51,000 nt of DNA from Lineus longissimus (lineage: Eukaryota > Nemertea > Pilidiophora > Heteronemertea > Lineidae), in the NCBI RefSeq assembly GCF_910592395.1, contig NC_088314.1, positions 21,040,070 to 21,091,069 of the forward strand, given 5' to 3'. A program made the position numbers and the translations under genes. How positions within the stretch are numbered: position 1 is the stretch's first letter; every line of letters starts with the position of its first letter. Shown piece by piece: positions 1 to 10,622 of the stretch. The notes under the pieces were generated by a model that had not been told where the DNA came from, did not search any database, and was given only the letters and a program-made list of their open reading frames with translations.

Positions 1-2300
1 AGAGGTGTTCCAATGCAAAGTAATTAATGGACCTCACTGGTAAACACTGAAGTGGTTAGCAAGATACGCTCCCAGTGGTTTCTACTGGAACTTGAGTTGT
101 CACCAACATGTCAAATTGTCCCACTCCCAGTGCCAGCCAGTGGCCAGCCACTTGTACTAGAGTACTCTACACACAAGTCAAACCTTCCCCTGAATCAGGG
201 TTGTTGATCTTGGCTCTAGTTTAAACTGTTTATAATTAATGGCAGTCAGTAAACAATAGATAACATTACCATTGATTAGGTTAGGGTTGCAGCAGGTTCA
301 GGACAGAATCCAGGCAGCAAGTGTGTCAGGGAGAATTTAGGAACTCACTCCATTATGCCCTGGTGACAAGTGGAACATTGCTATCTTCATCAGACATGCC
401 CTTTGATGTACCATGACTCTATATCATGTACTGTCAGATGCCAGTGTCACCATGAGACAGTGGCCTCCTCTTGTGTTGTGCCCTTTGATGTACCGTGACT
501 CTATTGATCATTGAGTGCACCTTGCTCCCAGTTACATCCTGCTGTATCTTTGCTCGGAGATATTGAACATTGGTTGTCTGGAATCTCTCATTAGCTCCCT
601 CAGTATCTGTCTTCGATAAGGCGAGATAGAGTGATGTCTGAAAGCATTCTGGGCTAGAGAATGCTAGTGCCATTAGGCTCCTGGAATGCACTGCCCTGAA
701 TTGCAAACTGCCTACCTGTTTTAAAACCATTGACACTACTGCCGGTAAATGTACCCCTTTAAAAATTGTGTTTCCCTTTTGTATGGCGACCGATTAAGGT
801 GTGGTTCTATAGAGACACATGGCCTTCAGTGCACACCAGAGCTCCAACTCTCTCTATCCAACATCACTTTACTTGTAATAGGTTTACTTAACCGGATCTG
901 GTGCTCTTGGTATTCATGTTTAGTGTTCATTCTTTCACTGACCTCTTTAGTTACAAGTGATGCCGATGCTTCCACTGAAATAGCCAGTTGCATCTGTGAT
1001 GCAATTTTAAATGGTTCAATTAGTAATCATTAATTCATCGTTCTGCCATTAACGTAATGACTGTGGCATCTGGTGACCAATGATAATGAGTAGCTTCATA
1101 ATGCCTGTAATGGGTGACTCTGGGGTATCAGAAATGACCTCCTGGTCACACTTGGGGTATCAGAAGATACCCACTGGTCAAGTGTGGGTTTGGGGAGGAA
1201 GGATTTGAGTTGCGTGGAGATTGTGTTGATTCATGAAACTGATGGTTGTGGTTTAGTACAGCTTTGTTGGCCAAGGCAGGCCAGCAGCTGAGGATGTCAG
1301 CTCAAAATGTGGTGCAAAAAGTGGAGAAAACAACATTGTTCGTGCCTTGGCTTTTTCAGTGGTGCGTGTTGCTGATGTGCTGCTGAGACCGACTGTTTGT
1401 TCATTTCTCTATTGTCTGCCTTTTGTGAAATATGAGCACATCAATTTCTTCCATGATCTCCTGGTGTTATTTAGGCTCATCTTCTGTGCAGACATACGCC
1501 TGGTTTTGATGTGATGGGTCACATATTCGAACACGTATAAGTTTGTGTTGATGTGTTAGTGTTGTGGCATTTACAGGAGGAACTGCTGGAGTGGACATTG
1601 GTGTTGCTGTTCCTGTTGCTGATTGCCATCCCTGGGAGACTTAGAATTGGGGGAAGGTGTAGAGATGTCAACACCAAGATGATTTTTGGAAGTAATGCAG
1701 ATAGTGGCCAAAGCCAATAGTTGCGAAAGGAACATGTACAGAGGGCATGATAGGGATGGAATCAGGTTTTCAAAATATGTTCTCATTAAAGAATAGATAC
1801 CACCAGCCAACATTTGCATTGTGTTGGTTTTACTTCGAAATATTCTTGCCCATTTTCCCAGAACACTGGGATGCCAAACTGTGCAGTTTTTACTGAGCCC
1901 TGCTGCTCTCTTGGCCAGCATTGTCCTAGTTTCCCCTGTAGACAGCAGGAGGTGTCTTGGTGAGGAATATTGATTTCCCGCATTTCCTTTCAGAGCCCCA
2001 GTTTTAATTCGACTGAGCAGTTTCTTGTTGATTGATTGGTGATGTTTGTTCTCAGTTAATTAGCAGCTTGATTCTATATCCAAGGCTGGAAACGCTATTT
2101 TTTTATGAAAGCGAGGGCGAGGCCTGGCTGTGACTCTCTCATCACTCTCATCATGTTGTCAACACGGTGGAGCAGCCAGCTATTGTTCATTGCTTCCTGT
2201 CTATTGCCATTTGATCATGCACCATTTTAACCCCATGCTCTAATGGGAAAACCAAGGCCCTTGTCGGCTTGGTCTTTCGTTTTGTGATTCGGAAAACTTG
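1..2300. other. Non-coding upstream stretch, no gene seen
   Basis: No exon-like or family-like coding sequence could be recognised on either strand. The short open frames here have no recognisable motif. Small local duplications are visible: a segment reading TGCCCTTTGATGTACC occurs at about 397 and again at about 479, and TGGGGTATCAGAA occurs twice near 1120 and 1153. The region may contain untranslated sequence or regulatory DNA of an unseen neighbour. Confidence 0.5.
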
Positions 2301-2305
2301 TTAGT

Positions 2306-2332
2306 TGACGTCATGGCAATCCTGTATAAAAG
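2306..2332 (+). promoter_or_regulatory. Candidate CRE + TATA-box core promoter
   Basis: A perfect palindromic cAMP-response element TGACGTCA lies at 2306-2313, and a consensus TATAAAAG at 2325-2332, both fitting a + strand start near 2355. The only + strand gene recognised downstream is dystroglycan, whose first coding exon appears to be preceded by an intron (acceptor near 8957), so an untranslated first exon here would make sense. No donor site linking the two could be fixed by eye, so the assignment is an inference. Confidence 0.3.
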
Positions 2333-5300
2333 TGTCAAGTTCAATGCTGATGTGTCTCTCAAACTAAGTTAGTTAGAGTGGCAGGCATGGTGGTCAGGGT
2401 TTCCAGCACGCTTGGTTGAAACATCATGATGAACTCTCAGGGTAGTGTTCTCAGACCAAGGACTGAGGCTGAGGTTTAATGTCACCAGGCATACGCTTGG
2501 AATGCACCAGAGACTATCCCGTAGTACAACTGGTTGCGTAGAAATCCTGAAACAAGCCGGTTACAGTTTATTGGGATGGTGTAGAGAATGCTGTGTAAAT
2601 GTGAATTAGTCATGTAATGTGGTGACTAATCACCTATTTGATTCAAATGAGAGGAAGCAATTTGACTCGTTATCAAATCATTTCATACTTGAGCAATGTT
2701 GAAAAAACATTTGAACATTCCTGACATCCTGATTTAGTTCATTTCTTAACTTTTTCAGCGCCAGAGCTTTTTAAAACTTCCCTCAACAGCTTTTGCAGCA
2801 GTCACCCTGTTGATTTTCTCAGATCTGCCGGGGGGAGGCTGCCTTATGTCGTTTGCCCTTATGTAAGCCACCTGGCACATTTTGAGTCTGCTTCAAGTTG
2901 GATGGATTGGAGTGCCATCTACTATAAATTGAGTTGGTCAGTTTAAAATGCATTGTACGACTTCATTGGCAGTCAAAGGGTTACTGGTTATTGCTAATAG
3001 CAATACATGGAAAGTTTTTCATCAGATTTCAGAAACTCAGCTCCCATGGCTATGAAGATAACAACATTATCACTGCCATTTTTCTCTCCATTGAGTCAAC
3101 AAGTAATTCACAGATTTGATTACATGAATTAAGAATCCAAATCCATTGGATGAGCTGAGCTGATCTAGTGCGCTTTGACTGTTTCATGGTGGTTGAGGTC
3201 AGTGTCAGTTAACCTCAACTGCCACCAGGACACTGAGTTCCCCTCTGTGCGTCCAACAAACGATTCAACTCATGATTAAGATTGCAAAGCCCCTCTAATC
3301 CCTCCATCAGATCAGTTGCAATGAGCTGCTCTGATCATGCCCCAGCTACAGAGGCAGTGGCAAAGGGTTGGTAGCATCTGCCATTGGGAAGATGATGGAT
3401 GTTACTCCTTCATCCTAGTTCATCCCCTGGTGGTCATTTTGGATCTGCCGTCAAGTGAAGTCATGAAGAGCATCGATGGCGGCTTTTAATGACAGCTGTT
3501 TGGATCATAGTGTGAATCTCTTGACATGGGACATATGCAGCGTGAGGCTTTTAATCTGGAACCATGTTGTTGGGTTTCATCATCTTATACCAAGAGAAAT
3601 GTTACGGGAAATGTTTCAAATTTGTGATCAGATAGCCCAAACGTACAGCCAAGTCACCTCAGGCTGACTACTGATCTTAAGAGGGGTCATTGATTTTCAA
3701 TTGTATCATAATTGTCAAAAAAGAAAACACTTCCCCAAAACTTGACAGCTTTGAACTGGCCAATTGAACGTGAGCGACTGGCGGAGTTCTCTCGTACTTT
3801 GTAATACTCTTTGGTCCCTGAAGGAACATGGCCATTGTTCTTGTTTGGTTCATTTGGCTGTCCCTCCAGTCAAGTCAAGGCCAGTATCGATCATGTTATT
3901 GTATACTGTGATACATACCCATGCTCTCAGTAAGATGAGTTGAGAGATTCAAGAAACACTTGTCTTGACCCCAGGACTGATTATAATTGACCACTTGACA
4001 TACTCCGCATATCTGCCAATCAGGATATCAATAAGGAAATATATCAAGTTTCTCAGGCTGTGATGATTGATAGGAAGGAAGCTTTACCCGTTTATTTCGG
4101 ACTTTTATACCAGACATGGTTAAACATTATAATGAAGATACAAAAGGGGGTGAGTTTCAACCAAATGATCCCCCTTGTCTTGCTTTGATATTCATGACCC
4201 CACTGTCCCAACCTCCAAACAGCCTTCATGTACTACAGAACGTCACCATGTTCGCACTGCTGGTTGATATGACATCACAGCAGAGGCCTCATTAGAAATG
4301 TTATGTGTTGTTTTTCTCCATCATTGCACATCATTCTAATAGCAGAATTGAAAAGAAAAACTTAGAAGTGCTGGCAGAACATGATGAAAGATGATAAATC
4401 CTTGTCCACGATTATCCATTATAATATAATCACAATGCCAGTTGTCTGTAATCAAGCAGGCCCTTCAAAGGGTCAGAACTTTAGGCCATCTGTCTTGGTG
4501 TGAGCAGTTTTAGCTTGTAGTTTGCCTCAGGAATTGCTTGTGGACTCTTGGTGGGCAGTTTTGGTTTCGAATGAACCAATTTGGAGAGGGATATTAGTCG
4601 TTGTGATCTGTGAGTATAATTGCTGGGATGAGCGACAAAAAATCTCTCATCTGCAAGTTAAACTTTGAATCGCTGGGATTGATATTGATAGCTAGTTGCT
4701 GTTCTCCCCATTTCTTGTCGCAGCCACCAGCGATAACCACCACAGAAGAGGAATTTTTGATGCTTGCAATCATGATTACAGGTCACAGTGACAAAAATGG
4801 CTTGTTTGCGGGGTACTTTACAAAAAGTACTTTGCCTGCCATGTTGCTGATAAAGATCTGCTTTTATTGAAAACCATCCAAACATACCCTCTGTGTGTTT
4901 ATATTTGTCCCAAACAGCCACCAGACCGCCTGATAAATGTGAGTAAAGTGAGTCACAAGTTGATCTGAGGTAAAAGGTAAGTGGTGGAAATGGCAGAAAC
5001 TGTTGATGAATGAAATGTGACCTTCAACATGTTCAATTATCTTGGCCATAATTCATGCTGGATGGATCGAAAAGAAAGCATGATTTGTTGGTCACCACTA
5101 TTATCATGAAACTTCAATCAAGAAGTGATTGGTTCCTTATCACTAATTGCCTGGCTCTAGCATGGATTTGTGGTGGTCACTCTGATGGTTGGTGACTTCC
5201 CATTCTTGCTACTTGATCCAAAAGAATTGAGAAGCATTGAATCTGACATACATGTACTGTTCTTTTTTTAAAGTGGTTTTAAACATACAGCAATACTTTT

Positions 5301-7350
5301 GGTTTGAAAATACAAATGCCAGGTTTTTAACTGAAAAGTAATCTCCAGTGGCTAAACTATTATCTCTGAATTGATTACCTGCCATGGCATAAATAACAAT
5401 AAACCTTTGTTTCCATGTCATGCATGTTACCATATTACCAGGGCCCCATTGCTTGCTGGGTGCTGTGGGCTTGGGCGTAATGAATGCATGGGCAGATATT
5501 AGAGTTAAAAATGATGGCATATTAATGTTACCATAATTACGATTGTCATTGCTAGCCATTAAGTGAACGTTGCTTGTCAGACTTGTCAGATGTTGTAGCT
5601 GCTATATTAGGTCTACATCATGTGTGAGTGAGCTTCCCTAAAATGACAATGAGGAACTTAGAGGTTTACACGGTCAGCCATGTTGGAGGGCAGAACAAAG
5701 ATTTTAAGACTGAATCAAATGCTGTCATGGTCATTTGGGCTTGCTTTCTTCTGTCTGTTCCTCCAGCATGGTAGGTGATGATGTCAGGTGAAACCACTCA
5801 AAAAAGGTTTGTTCTGTTTTTCCACAGAGTAGGCTGAAGCCTGATTCATGCGCTGACTCAAGACCAGACTTGGAGTGAGCTTCCCTAAAAATGTCAAAGG
5901 AATAACTTAGAGCCTTATTACTCAAATTTGCTTTCTGGGTTTCCATAGTTTGTTTTAGAAATTGAGGCCGAATTCGTACGCTGACACATGACCAGATTTT
6001 GATGGTGCGTCAGACAGCTGTATGGAACTTTGAGTTCACCTTGTGAGTGAGCTCACTGTCAATGTGCTCATCTTGCAATCTTTGCATAACAGAGGATTAC
6101 AAGCAGAAGAGAAGGGGATGTCAAAGTCTGATACCTTCATATCTTAATAGGGGCGTAGAATTGATACCCTATCAATATCTCTAATGCTAATAACTTGCGC
6201 TTATCAAGTTGTCAACACTAAATATTGTCATAAACTGAGTCACTGTGTACTTCAAAACGTTTGATCATTGATTATTACCATAACGTGCAGAATAGCTTAT
6301 AATCCTGTGACTCGTATTCAATGTTTTAGTGATTTGAGTAAGTTATGCTTTGCACAGTGTATGGCAATGCACTTTATACACAGTTCAGCAATAACCTTTG
6401 GCTCAAACTGGCATTTCATGTAACTAACAAGTTTGCGAGAGCTTGCTGTATCAATCCATGTGATAATCGTATCCTCCGGTTCTCCTAACCTTTCAGCAGT
6501 AGCCTCTAGCCTTTAGCCTTTGTCTAGGGCCCAAACTACCTTATTTACGTTGGTAGTATGTTCTCGCAAACATGACCATTCAGCTTTGCCTGTTACTGAA
6601 ATCCTGGCAAAGACTTCTTCCATAGCCCTTAATCGCTATCTCATCCTGCGTGACGCTACCTCGCAACCACAGAGACCACCTTCATCATGTCGCATTGCCT
6701 TTGTATTGATTTGTCTGTGTCTGTGTGTCTCGTCAGGATTGAAGTTAAAGGACGGGTCCTGGGAATTGCTGACGGCCCATTCTAATTATGAATGAACATC
6801 AATGCAGTTTCTTATGTTTCTGTAAGGTAGAGCTTATCTGATGCTTTGGGATGAGCTGCTGGGAAGGCATTCTACATGCCACAGCAACAGTCATTCAGTT
6901 GTTCATCCAGATGATGAGGGGTTGAACGGTCAGTCTTAGCCAACTCATCCTTTGTGGGGTAGGTGTGCTCTTTCCCTGGTGTGCTCCTTTCAATAGTATG
7001 ATCCGATCATAAAGACACTGACGGTCTTCTCCATTCGTATTCTCATAGCTTCATTACCCGCAATGAGTTTCTGTGTCTGCGGGCACGAGGTTGTGGGGTT
7101 TCTGATGGAATTTGCCGCATCAGATACTCAGAATGTCATTTCGGGAGAAAAATCATCAATAATGATAATAGATTGGAGAATGAATAATTGAACGGAGAAT
7201 GGCTGCAATGGTATTCAATACGTTTTTCTCTCAAGGCATAGGAATAGCTACTGTGCTGATAATGTAGGTGCTCTTCTTAGCTCACATGGGTAGCCTTATG
7301 GCGCCACTACGTGTTAACATTTCTCTGGAGTCGCTTTGTTTACTCCATAG
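2333..7350. other. Non-coding stretch, no gene seen
   Basis: Nothing with a recognisable protein family or exon structure was found. A degenerate duplication is visible at about 5620-6060: GTGAGCTTCCCTAAAA occurs near 5629 and 5877, and CGCTGACTCAAGACCAGA near 5850 resembles CGCTGACACATGACCAGA near 5979. If dystroglycan has a distant untranslated exon, this is probably its first intron. Confidence 0.4.
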
Positions 7351-7738
7351 CATGAAGTTCTCTAAAGGCCTGCTTGGTAGCTTGGTGCTAAGCCCAATAT
7401 ATTAGAGCATGAAGTTCTCTAAAGGCCTGCGTGGTAGCTTGGTGCTAAGCCCGATATATTAGAGCATGAAGTTCTCTAAAGGCCTGCTTGGTAGCTTGGT
7501 GCTAAGCCCAATATATATTAGAGCATGAAGTTCTCTAAAGGCCTGCTTGGTAGCTTGGTGCTAAGCCTGATATATTAGAGAATGAAGTTCTCTAAAGGCC
7601 TGCTTGGTAGCTTGGTGCTAAGCCCAATATATTGGAGCATGAAGTTCTCTAAAGGCCTGCTTGGTAGCTTGGTGCTAAGCCTGATATATTAGAGAATGAA
7701 GTTCTCTAAAGGCCTGCGTAGTAGCTTGGTGCTAAGCC
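7351..7738. repeat. 57-bp minisatellite, 7 copies
   Basis: Seven tandem copies start at 7351, 7408, 7465, 7524, 7581, 7638 and 7695. Spacing is 57 bp except one copy of 59 bp, which has an extra TA in its TATATATTA tract. Each copy begins CATGAAGTTCTCTAAAGGCC (AAT instead of CAT in two copies). Copies are nearly identical, so the array is young or homogenised. Confidence 0.95.
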
Positions 7739-8133
7739 TTGCTGATAAAATGTATTTATTTTGACATCCATAGGGTTAAGCATATTTCTCTAATCTCGCC
7801 TTCAGCCTTCCCATCATGCATCAGCTAATGTATTGACGGTACGTCTCCCACACGCGATCTTTCTGCTTCTTCTAAATTGATATTAACTATTGCTTGTAAA
7901 GGGACATTACACAAGTGGTTCGTGACTAAATTGTCTTTTTGCATGCATTTTATCAATTAGGGAGGATTGCCATACATTAGGTTCTATCAAACCACTCTGA
8001 AAGTTTGTTTGACATTTATTTGCGGACATCCAAGTATTACATTGTAATGTGGCTCTTTTGCCATGTTGTGTGATGAGGATGTTGGATCTGGTTATTCTTG
8101 AACATGTTTGCCAGTTATGACATGAAACTCCTC

Positions 8134-8297
8134 ACTGCTCAAGTCCAGGAGGCTTCAACAACATGTTGAATGGTATGAACACTGAGTTAACTAAAGCAAT
8201 GTAGAGGTGGAGGTTACTGCTCAAGTCCAGGAGGCTTCAACAACATGTTGAATGGTATGAACACTGAGTTAACTAAAGCAATGTAGAGGTGGAGGTT
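8134..8297. repeat. 82-bp tandem duplication
   Basis: Two essentially identical 82-bp copies (8134-8215 and 8216-8297), each starting ACTGCTCAAGTCCAGGAGGC. The lack of divergence suggests a recent event. Just downstream, near 8630-8670, a smaller duplication of ACTTGTTTTCAATGATATTT is present. Confidence 0.9.
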
Positions 8298-8957
8298 TTG
8301 TCTTTGAGTGATGTTTGATAGAGGACATGTGTCAGTGATTGTGTGAGGTTTACCAATGACTCATTAGAGTCTTGTAGACCTGCATCGCAACACTGCTCAA
8401 GCGTTCTTCAGAGAAGTCAAAATATCCCACCAACATCACCAATGAACAAAGAGGCAGTGATATGAAGTTGCAAGTTTATCTGGCTCAAGTAGAGAATGAT
8501 CAAAACATGCTACTTCCAGAGCTGAACTTATCCCTGGAATCACTTGCAGGTAAACGAAGCTCATTTCGCATCGATCTGGAAGTCGCACTTTTTGGCTCAC
8601 CGCAGGGGAGTCTATACAACTTATTAGTGACTTGTTTTCAATGATATTTATTTACTTGTTTTCAATGATATTTTTATGGTAGGTATTCCAAGCAACGATA
8701 CATCACATGTTATACCGACTTTGGTTTGACCTATTTACTGTACATGCAGCATGTTTCTTAACCAGGATGAATTCCTAATCACCAAATATCTATACGGTGA
8801 GCACAATGGCCCTTGGCCGTTTCATTTTATTGTCAAAATGCTGCTTAAGTATAAAAGTATTTCTGACTTTGATTTGGCATGGCTTTTACCCAGAGGACAA
8901 GAATTTGTACAAATGTCAAAACATTTGTTTATTGTTCCCATGATTCTCTCATTACAG

Positions 8958-9034
8958 TTCCCACCAGGAAAATATAACACTATAGCAGATTATGGAAAGA
9001 TAGAAACGAAACGTCAATTCTGTAACAAAACACC
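8958..9034 (+). other. Probable 5'UTR part of dystroglycan exon, after an acceptor
   Basis: A good 3' splice site, CTCTCATTACAG, ends at 8957 and lies 77 bases before the dystroglycan start codon. This suggests that the first coding exon is not the first exon of the transcript. The arrangement of an untranslated exon followed by two coding exons is the one known for vertebrate dystroglycan. Confidence 0.45.
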
Positions 9035-9304
9035 ATGACTACAGCAACTCTATGCTCACCCTCCAGGGGGTGCAAGCGAAGAAGCGCACACTCGATTACA
9101 TATTCTGTATTGATAGTGACTGTCTTGTTGTGTGACATCATGAGTGTCAACAGCATTGAGGAGACCAACGACATCCAATCATTACTCAGAGATGAACTGC
9201 CCATGGCCACGGATGCTAGTTGGAATCTACCGGACACAAAGGCCACCGTCGGGAAGCTGTTCCAGTACAATTTAGGGTTGAAAAAACAGAGTGGAAAATA
9301 CAAG
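9035..9304 (+). CDS. DAG1: Dystroglycan, coding exon 1 (signal sequence and start of the N-terminal domain)
   Basis: The exon encodes residues 1-90 and ends exactly at AAG|GTGAGG (phase 0). The ATG at 9035 has an A at -3 and is followed by a basic stretch and a hydrophobic segment (about residues 20-36, ITYSVLIVTVLLCDI) that can act as a signal peptide. The rest (LGKLFQ-like region reading VGKLFQYNLGLKK) enters the first cadherin-like fold of alpha-dystroglycan. The link to the next exon is supported by matching phase and by protein continuity: ...SGKYK joins to IKEISRDSLPTWLTYD, and the latter is the conserved start of the dystroglycan N-terminal domain. The signal-peptide start is less certain than the second exon because this end diverges between animals. 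Confidence 0.8.
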
Positions 9305-10622
9305 GTGAGGAGAGTGGTCGGTACCCATTCTGCAAGTTCCCAGTCCAGCAAACATCCTTGATTGACGTATTCTAGGTCAATCAAGCTATTCCAATTGATT
9401 GCAGATCCATCAGCCTGCATCATTTGTGAACTTAGCCTCTGCGTTCTCAAATTCAAATTTACGAATTCTGCATTAGGTTTTGAAAACACTTGTACTGAAT
9501 TATGTGAAATCATAGGTTTGCTTGCCATGTCGCTCTACTCTATAATGGTCGTTATGCTGCCTATTTTAGTGTTGTATCCACCCTCCTCCACAGATGTCAC
9601 CCCCTTGTGTTATACCTCAACCTCTGCCAGACATGACATTTTCTTTTCGCCTCCGGCTTATTATAACCTTTACCAAGTGCTAATGAGTAATGGCTTATCC
9701 TGCGTCAACCTATCCTCTTATTCTAACTCAAGCTGAGAATCACATCATGAGCCACTTATTCAGCCTGTACACGACTAATTGATCACATCAAAAAGGGACC
9801 AGTATATTGCCATTAACCCTGCCATTAGTCCTGGGGCTATTTTAACAAAAACTGCAAGAAAATTCTAACATATCCCAAAATAACAGAAAAATAGAGCTTT
9901 GGTGAAAACTGAAAATACAGATGTTATTTTCCGATTCCATTTCAAAATCAATTATTTTGAAAGCTATTGATTGCCAATAGAGAGTCAAGATTGGTTTCCC
10001 TGAATGTAGCCAATCAATCAACTGATTTGATATGTGAACACTATGATAACCTTAAAGATCTTCTCTAACAATAGCTTTGAAAATGAATCTTTATGCCAAA
10101 TGATGTTGGTTTCGGAACCATATGTTGTTCAGCTTAATCAGCCAAAAACTATCTCCCAAGCTTATAACTGGCATAAAGCTGTATGAGCCGTGCGGTATTA
10201 AATCCTACGGTCTATTGGGCAAAAATTACTTTGGTAATGATCAATAAATGTTTGATGATCAATCTCTGAAAGTGACACCCGAAAGTAACATGAATAAACA
10301 ACTCCATTTCTCGGGTTTGTTACTTTTTGTGTCCGGCTCTTCCACTCAACCACATCACTTGACACTCAAGATTGAGTTAGGTTGTTGTGCATTGAAAACA
10401 AGACACTGTTTATCCTCTGACACGTTACATCAAGTAGATGATCGATTCAACATATAAGAAGAATTTAGGGAATCTTGTTTCATTCGTTTCTTCCCAGGCG
10501 AACACAGAAAAAGAGAAAAACCACTTTTCTTTCCTCTTTTATGTTATTAATCATGTAAATTTCAAACCTCACTTTGGTCTTCGAACAAATGCCTTACGTC
10601 ATGTTGACCTCTGTCTTTCCAG
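9305..10622 (+). other. Dystroglycan intron between the two coding exons
   Basis: Bounded by a GTGAGG donor and a TCTTTCCAG acceptor. Open frames exist inside it on both strands but none resembles a known family, so I leave them as chance frames. Vertebrate dystroglycan also has one intron between two coding exons in the N-terminal region, which supports orthology. Confidence 0.8.

Noticed and set aside
8980-9736. Open frames on both strands over dystroglycan exon 1 and its intron (182 codons on -, 124 on +)
   Set aside because: No recognisable motif, and they overlap a well-supported exon and splice donor.
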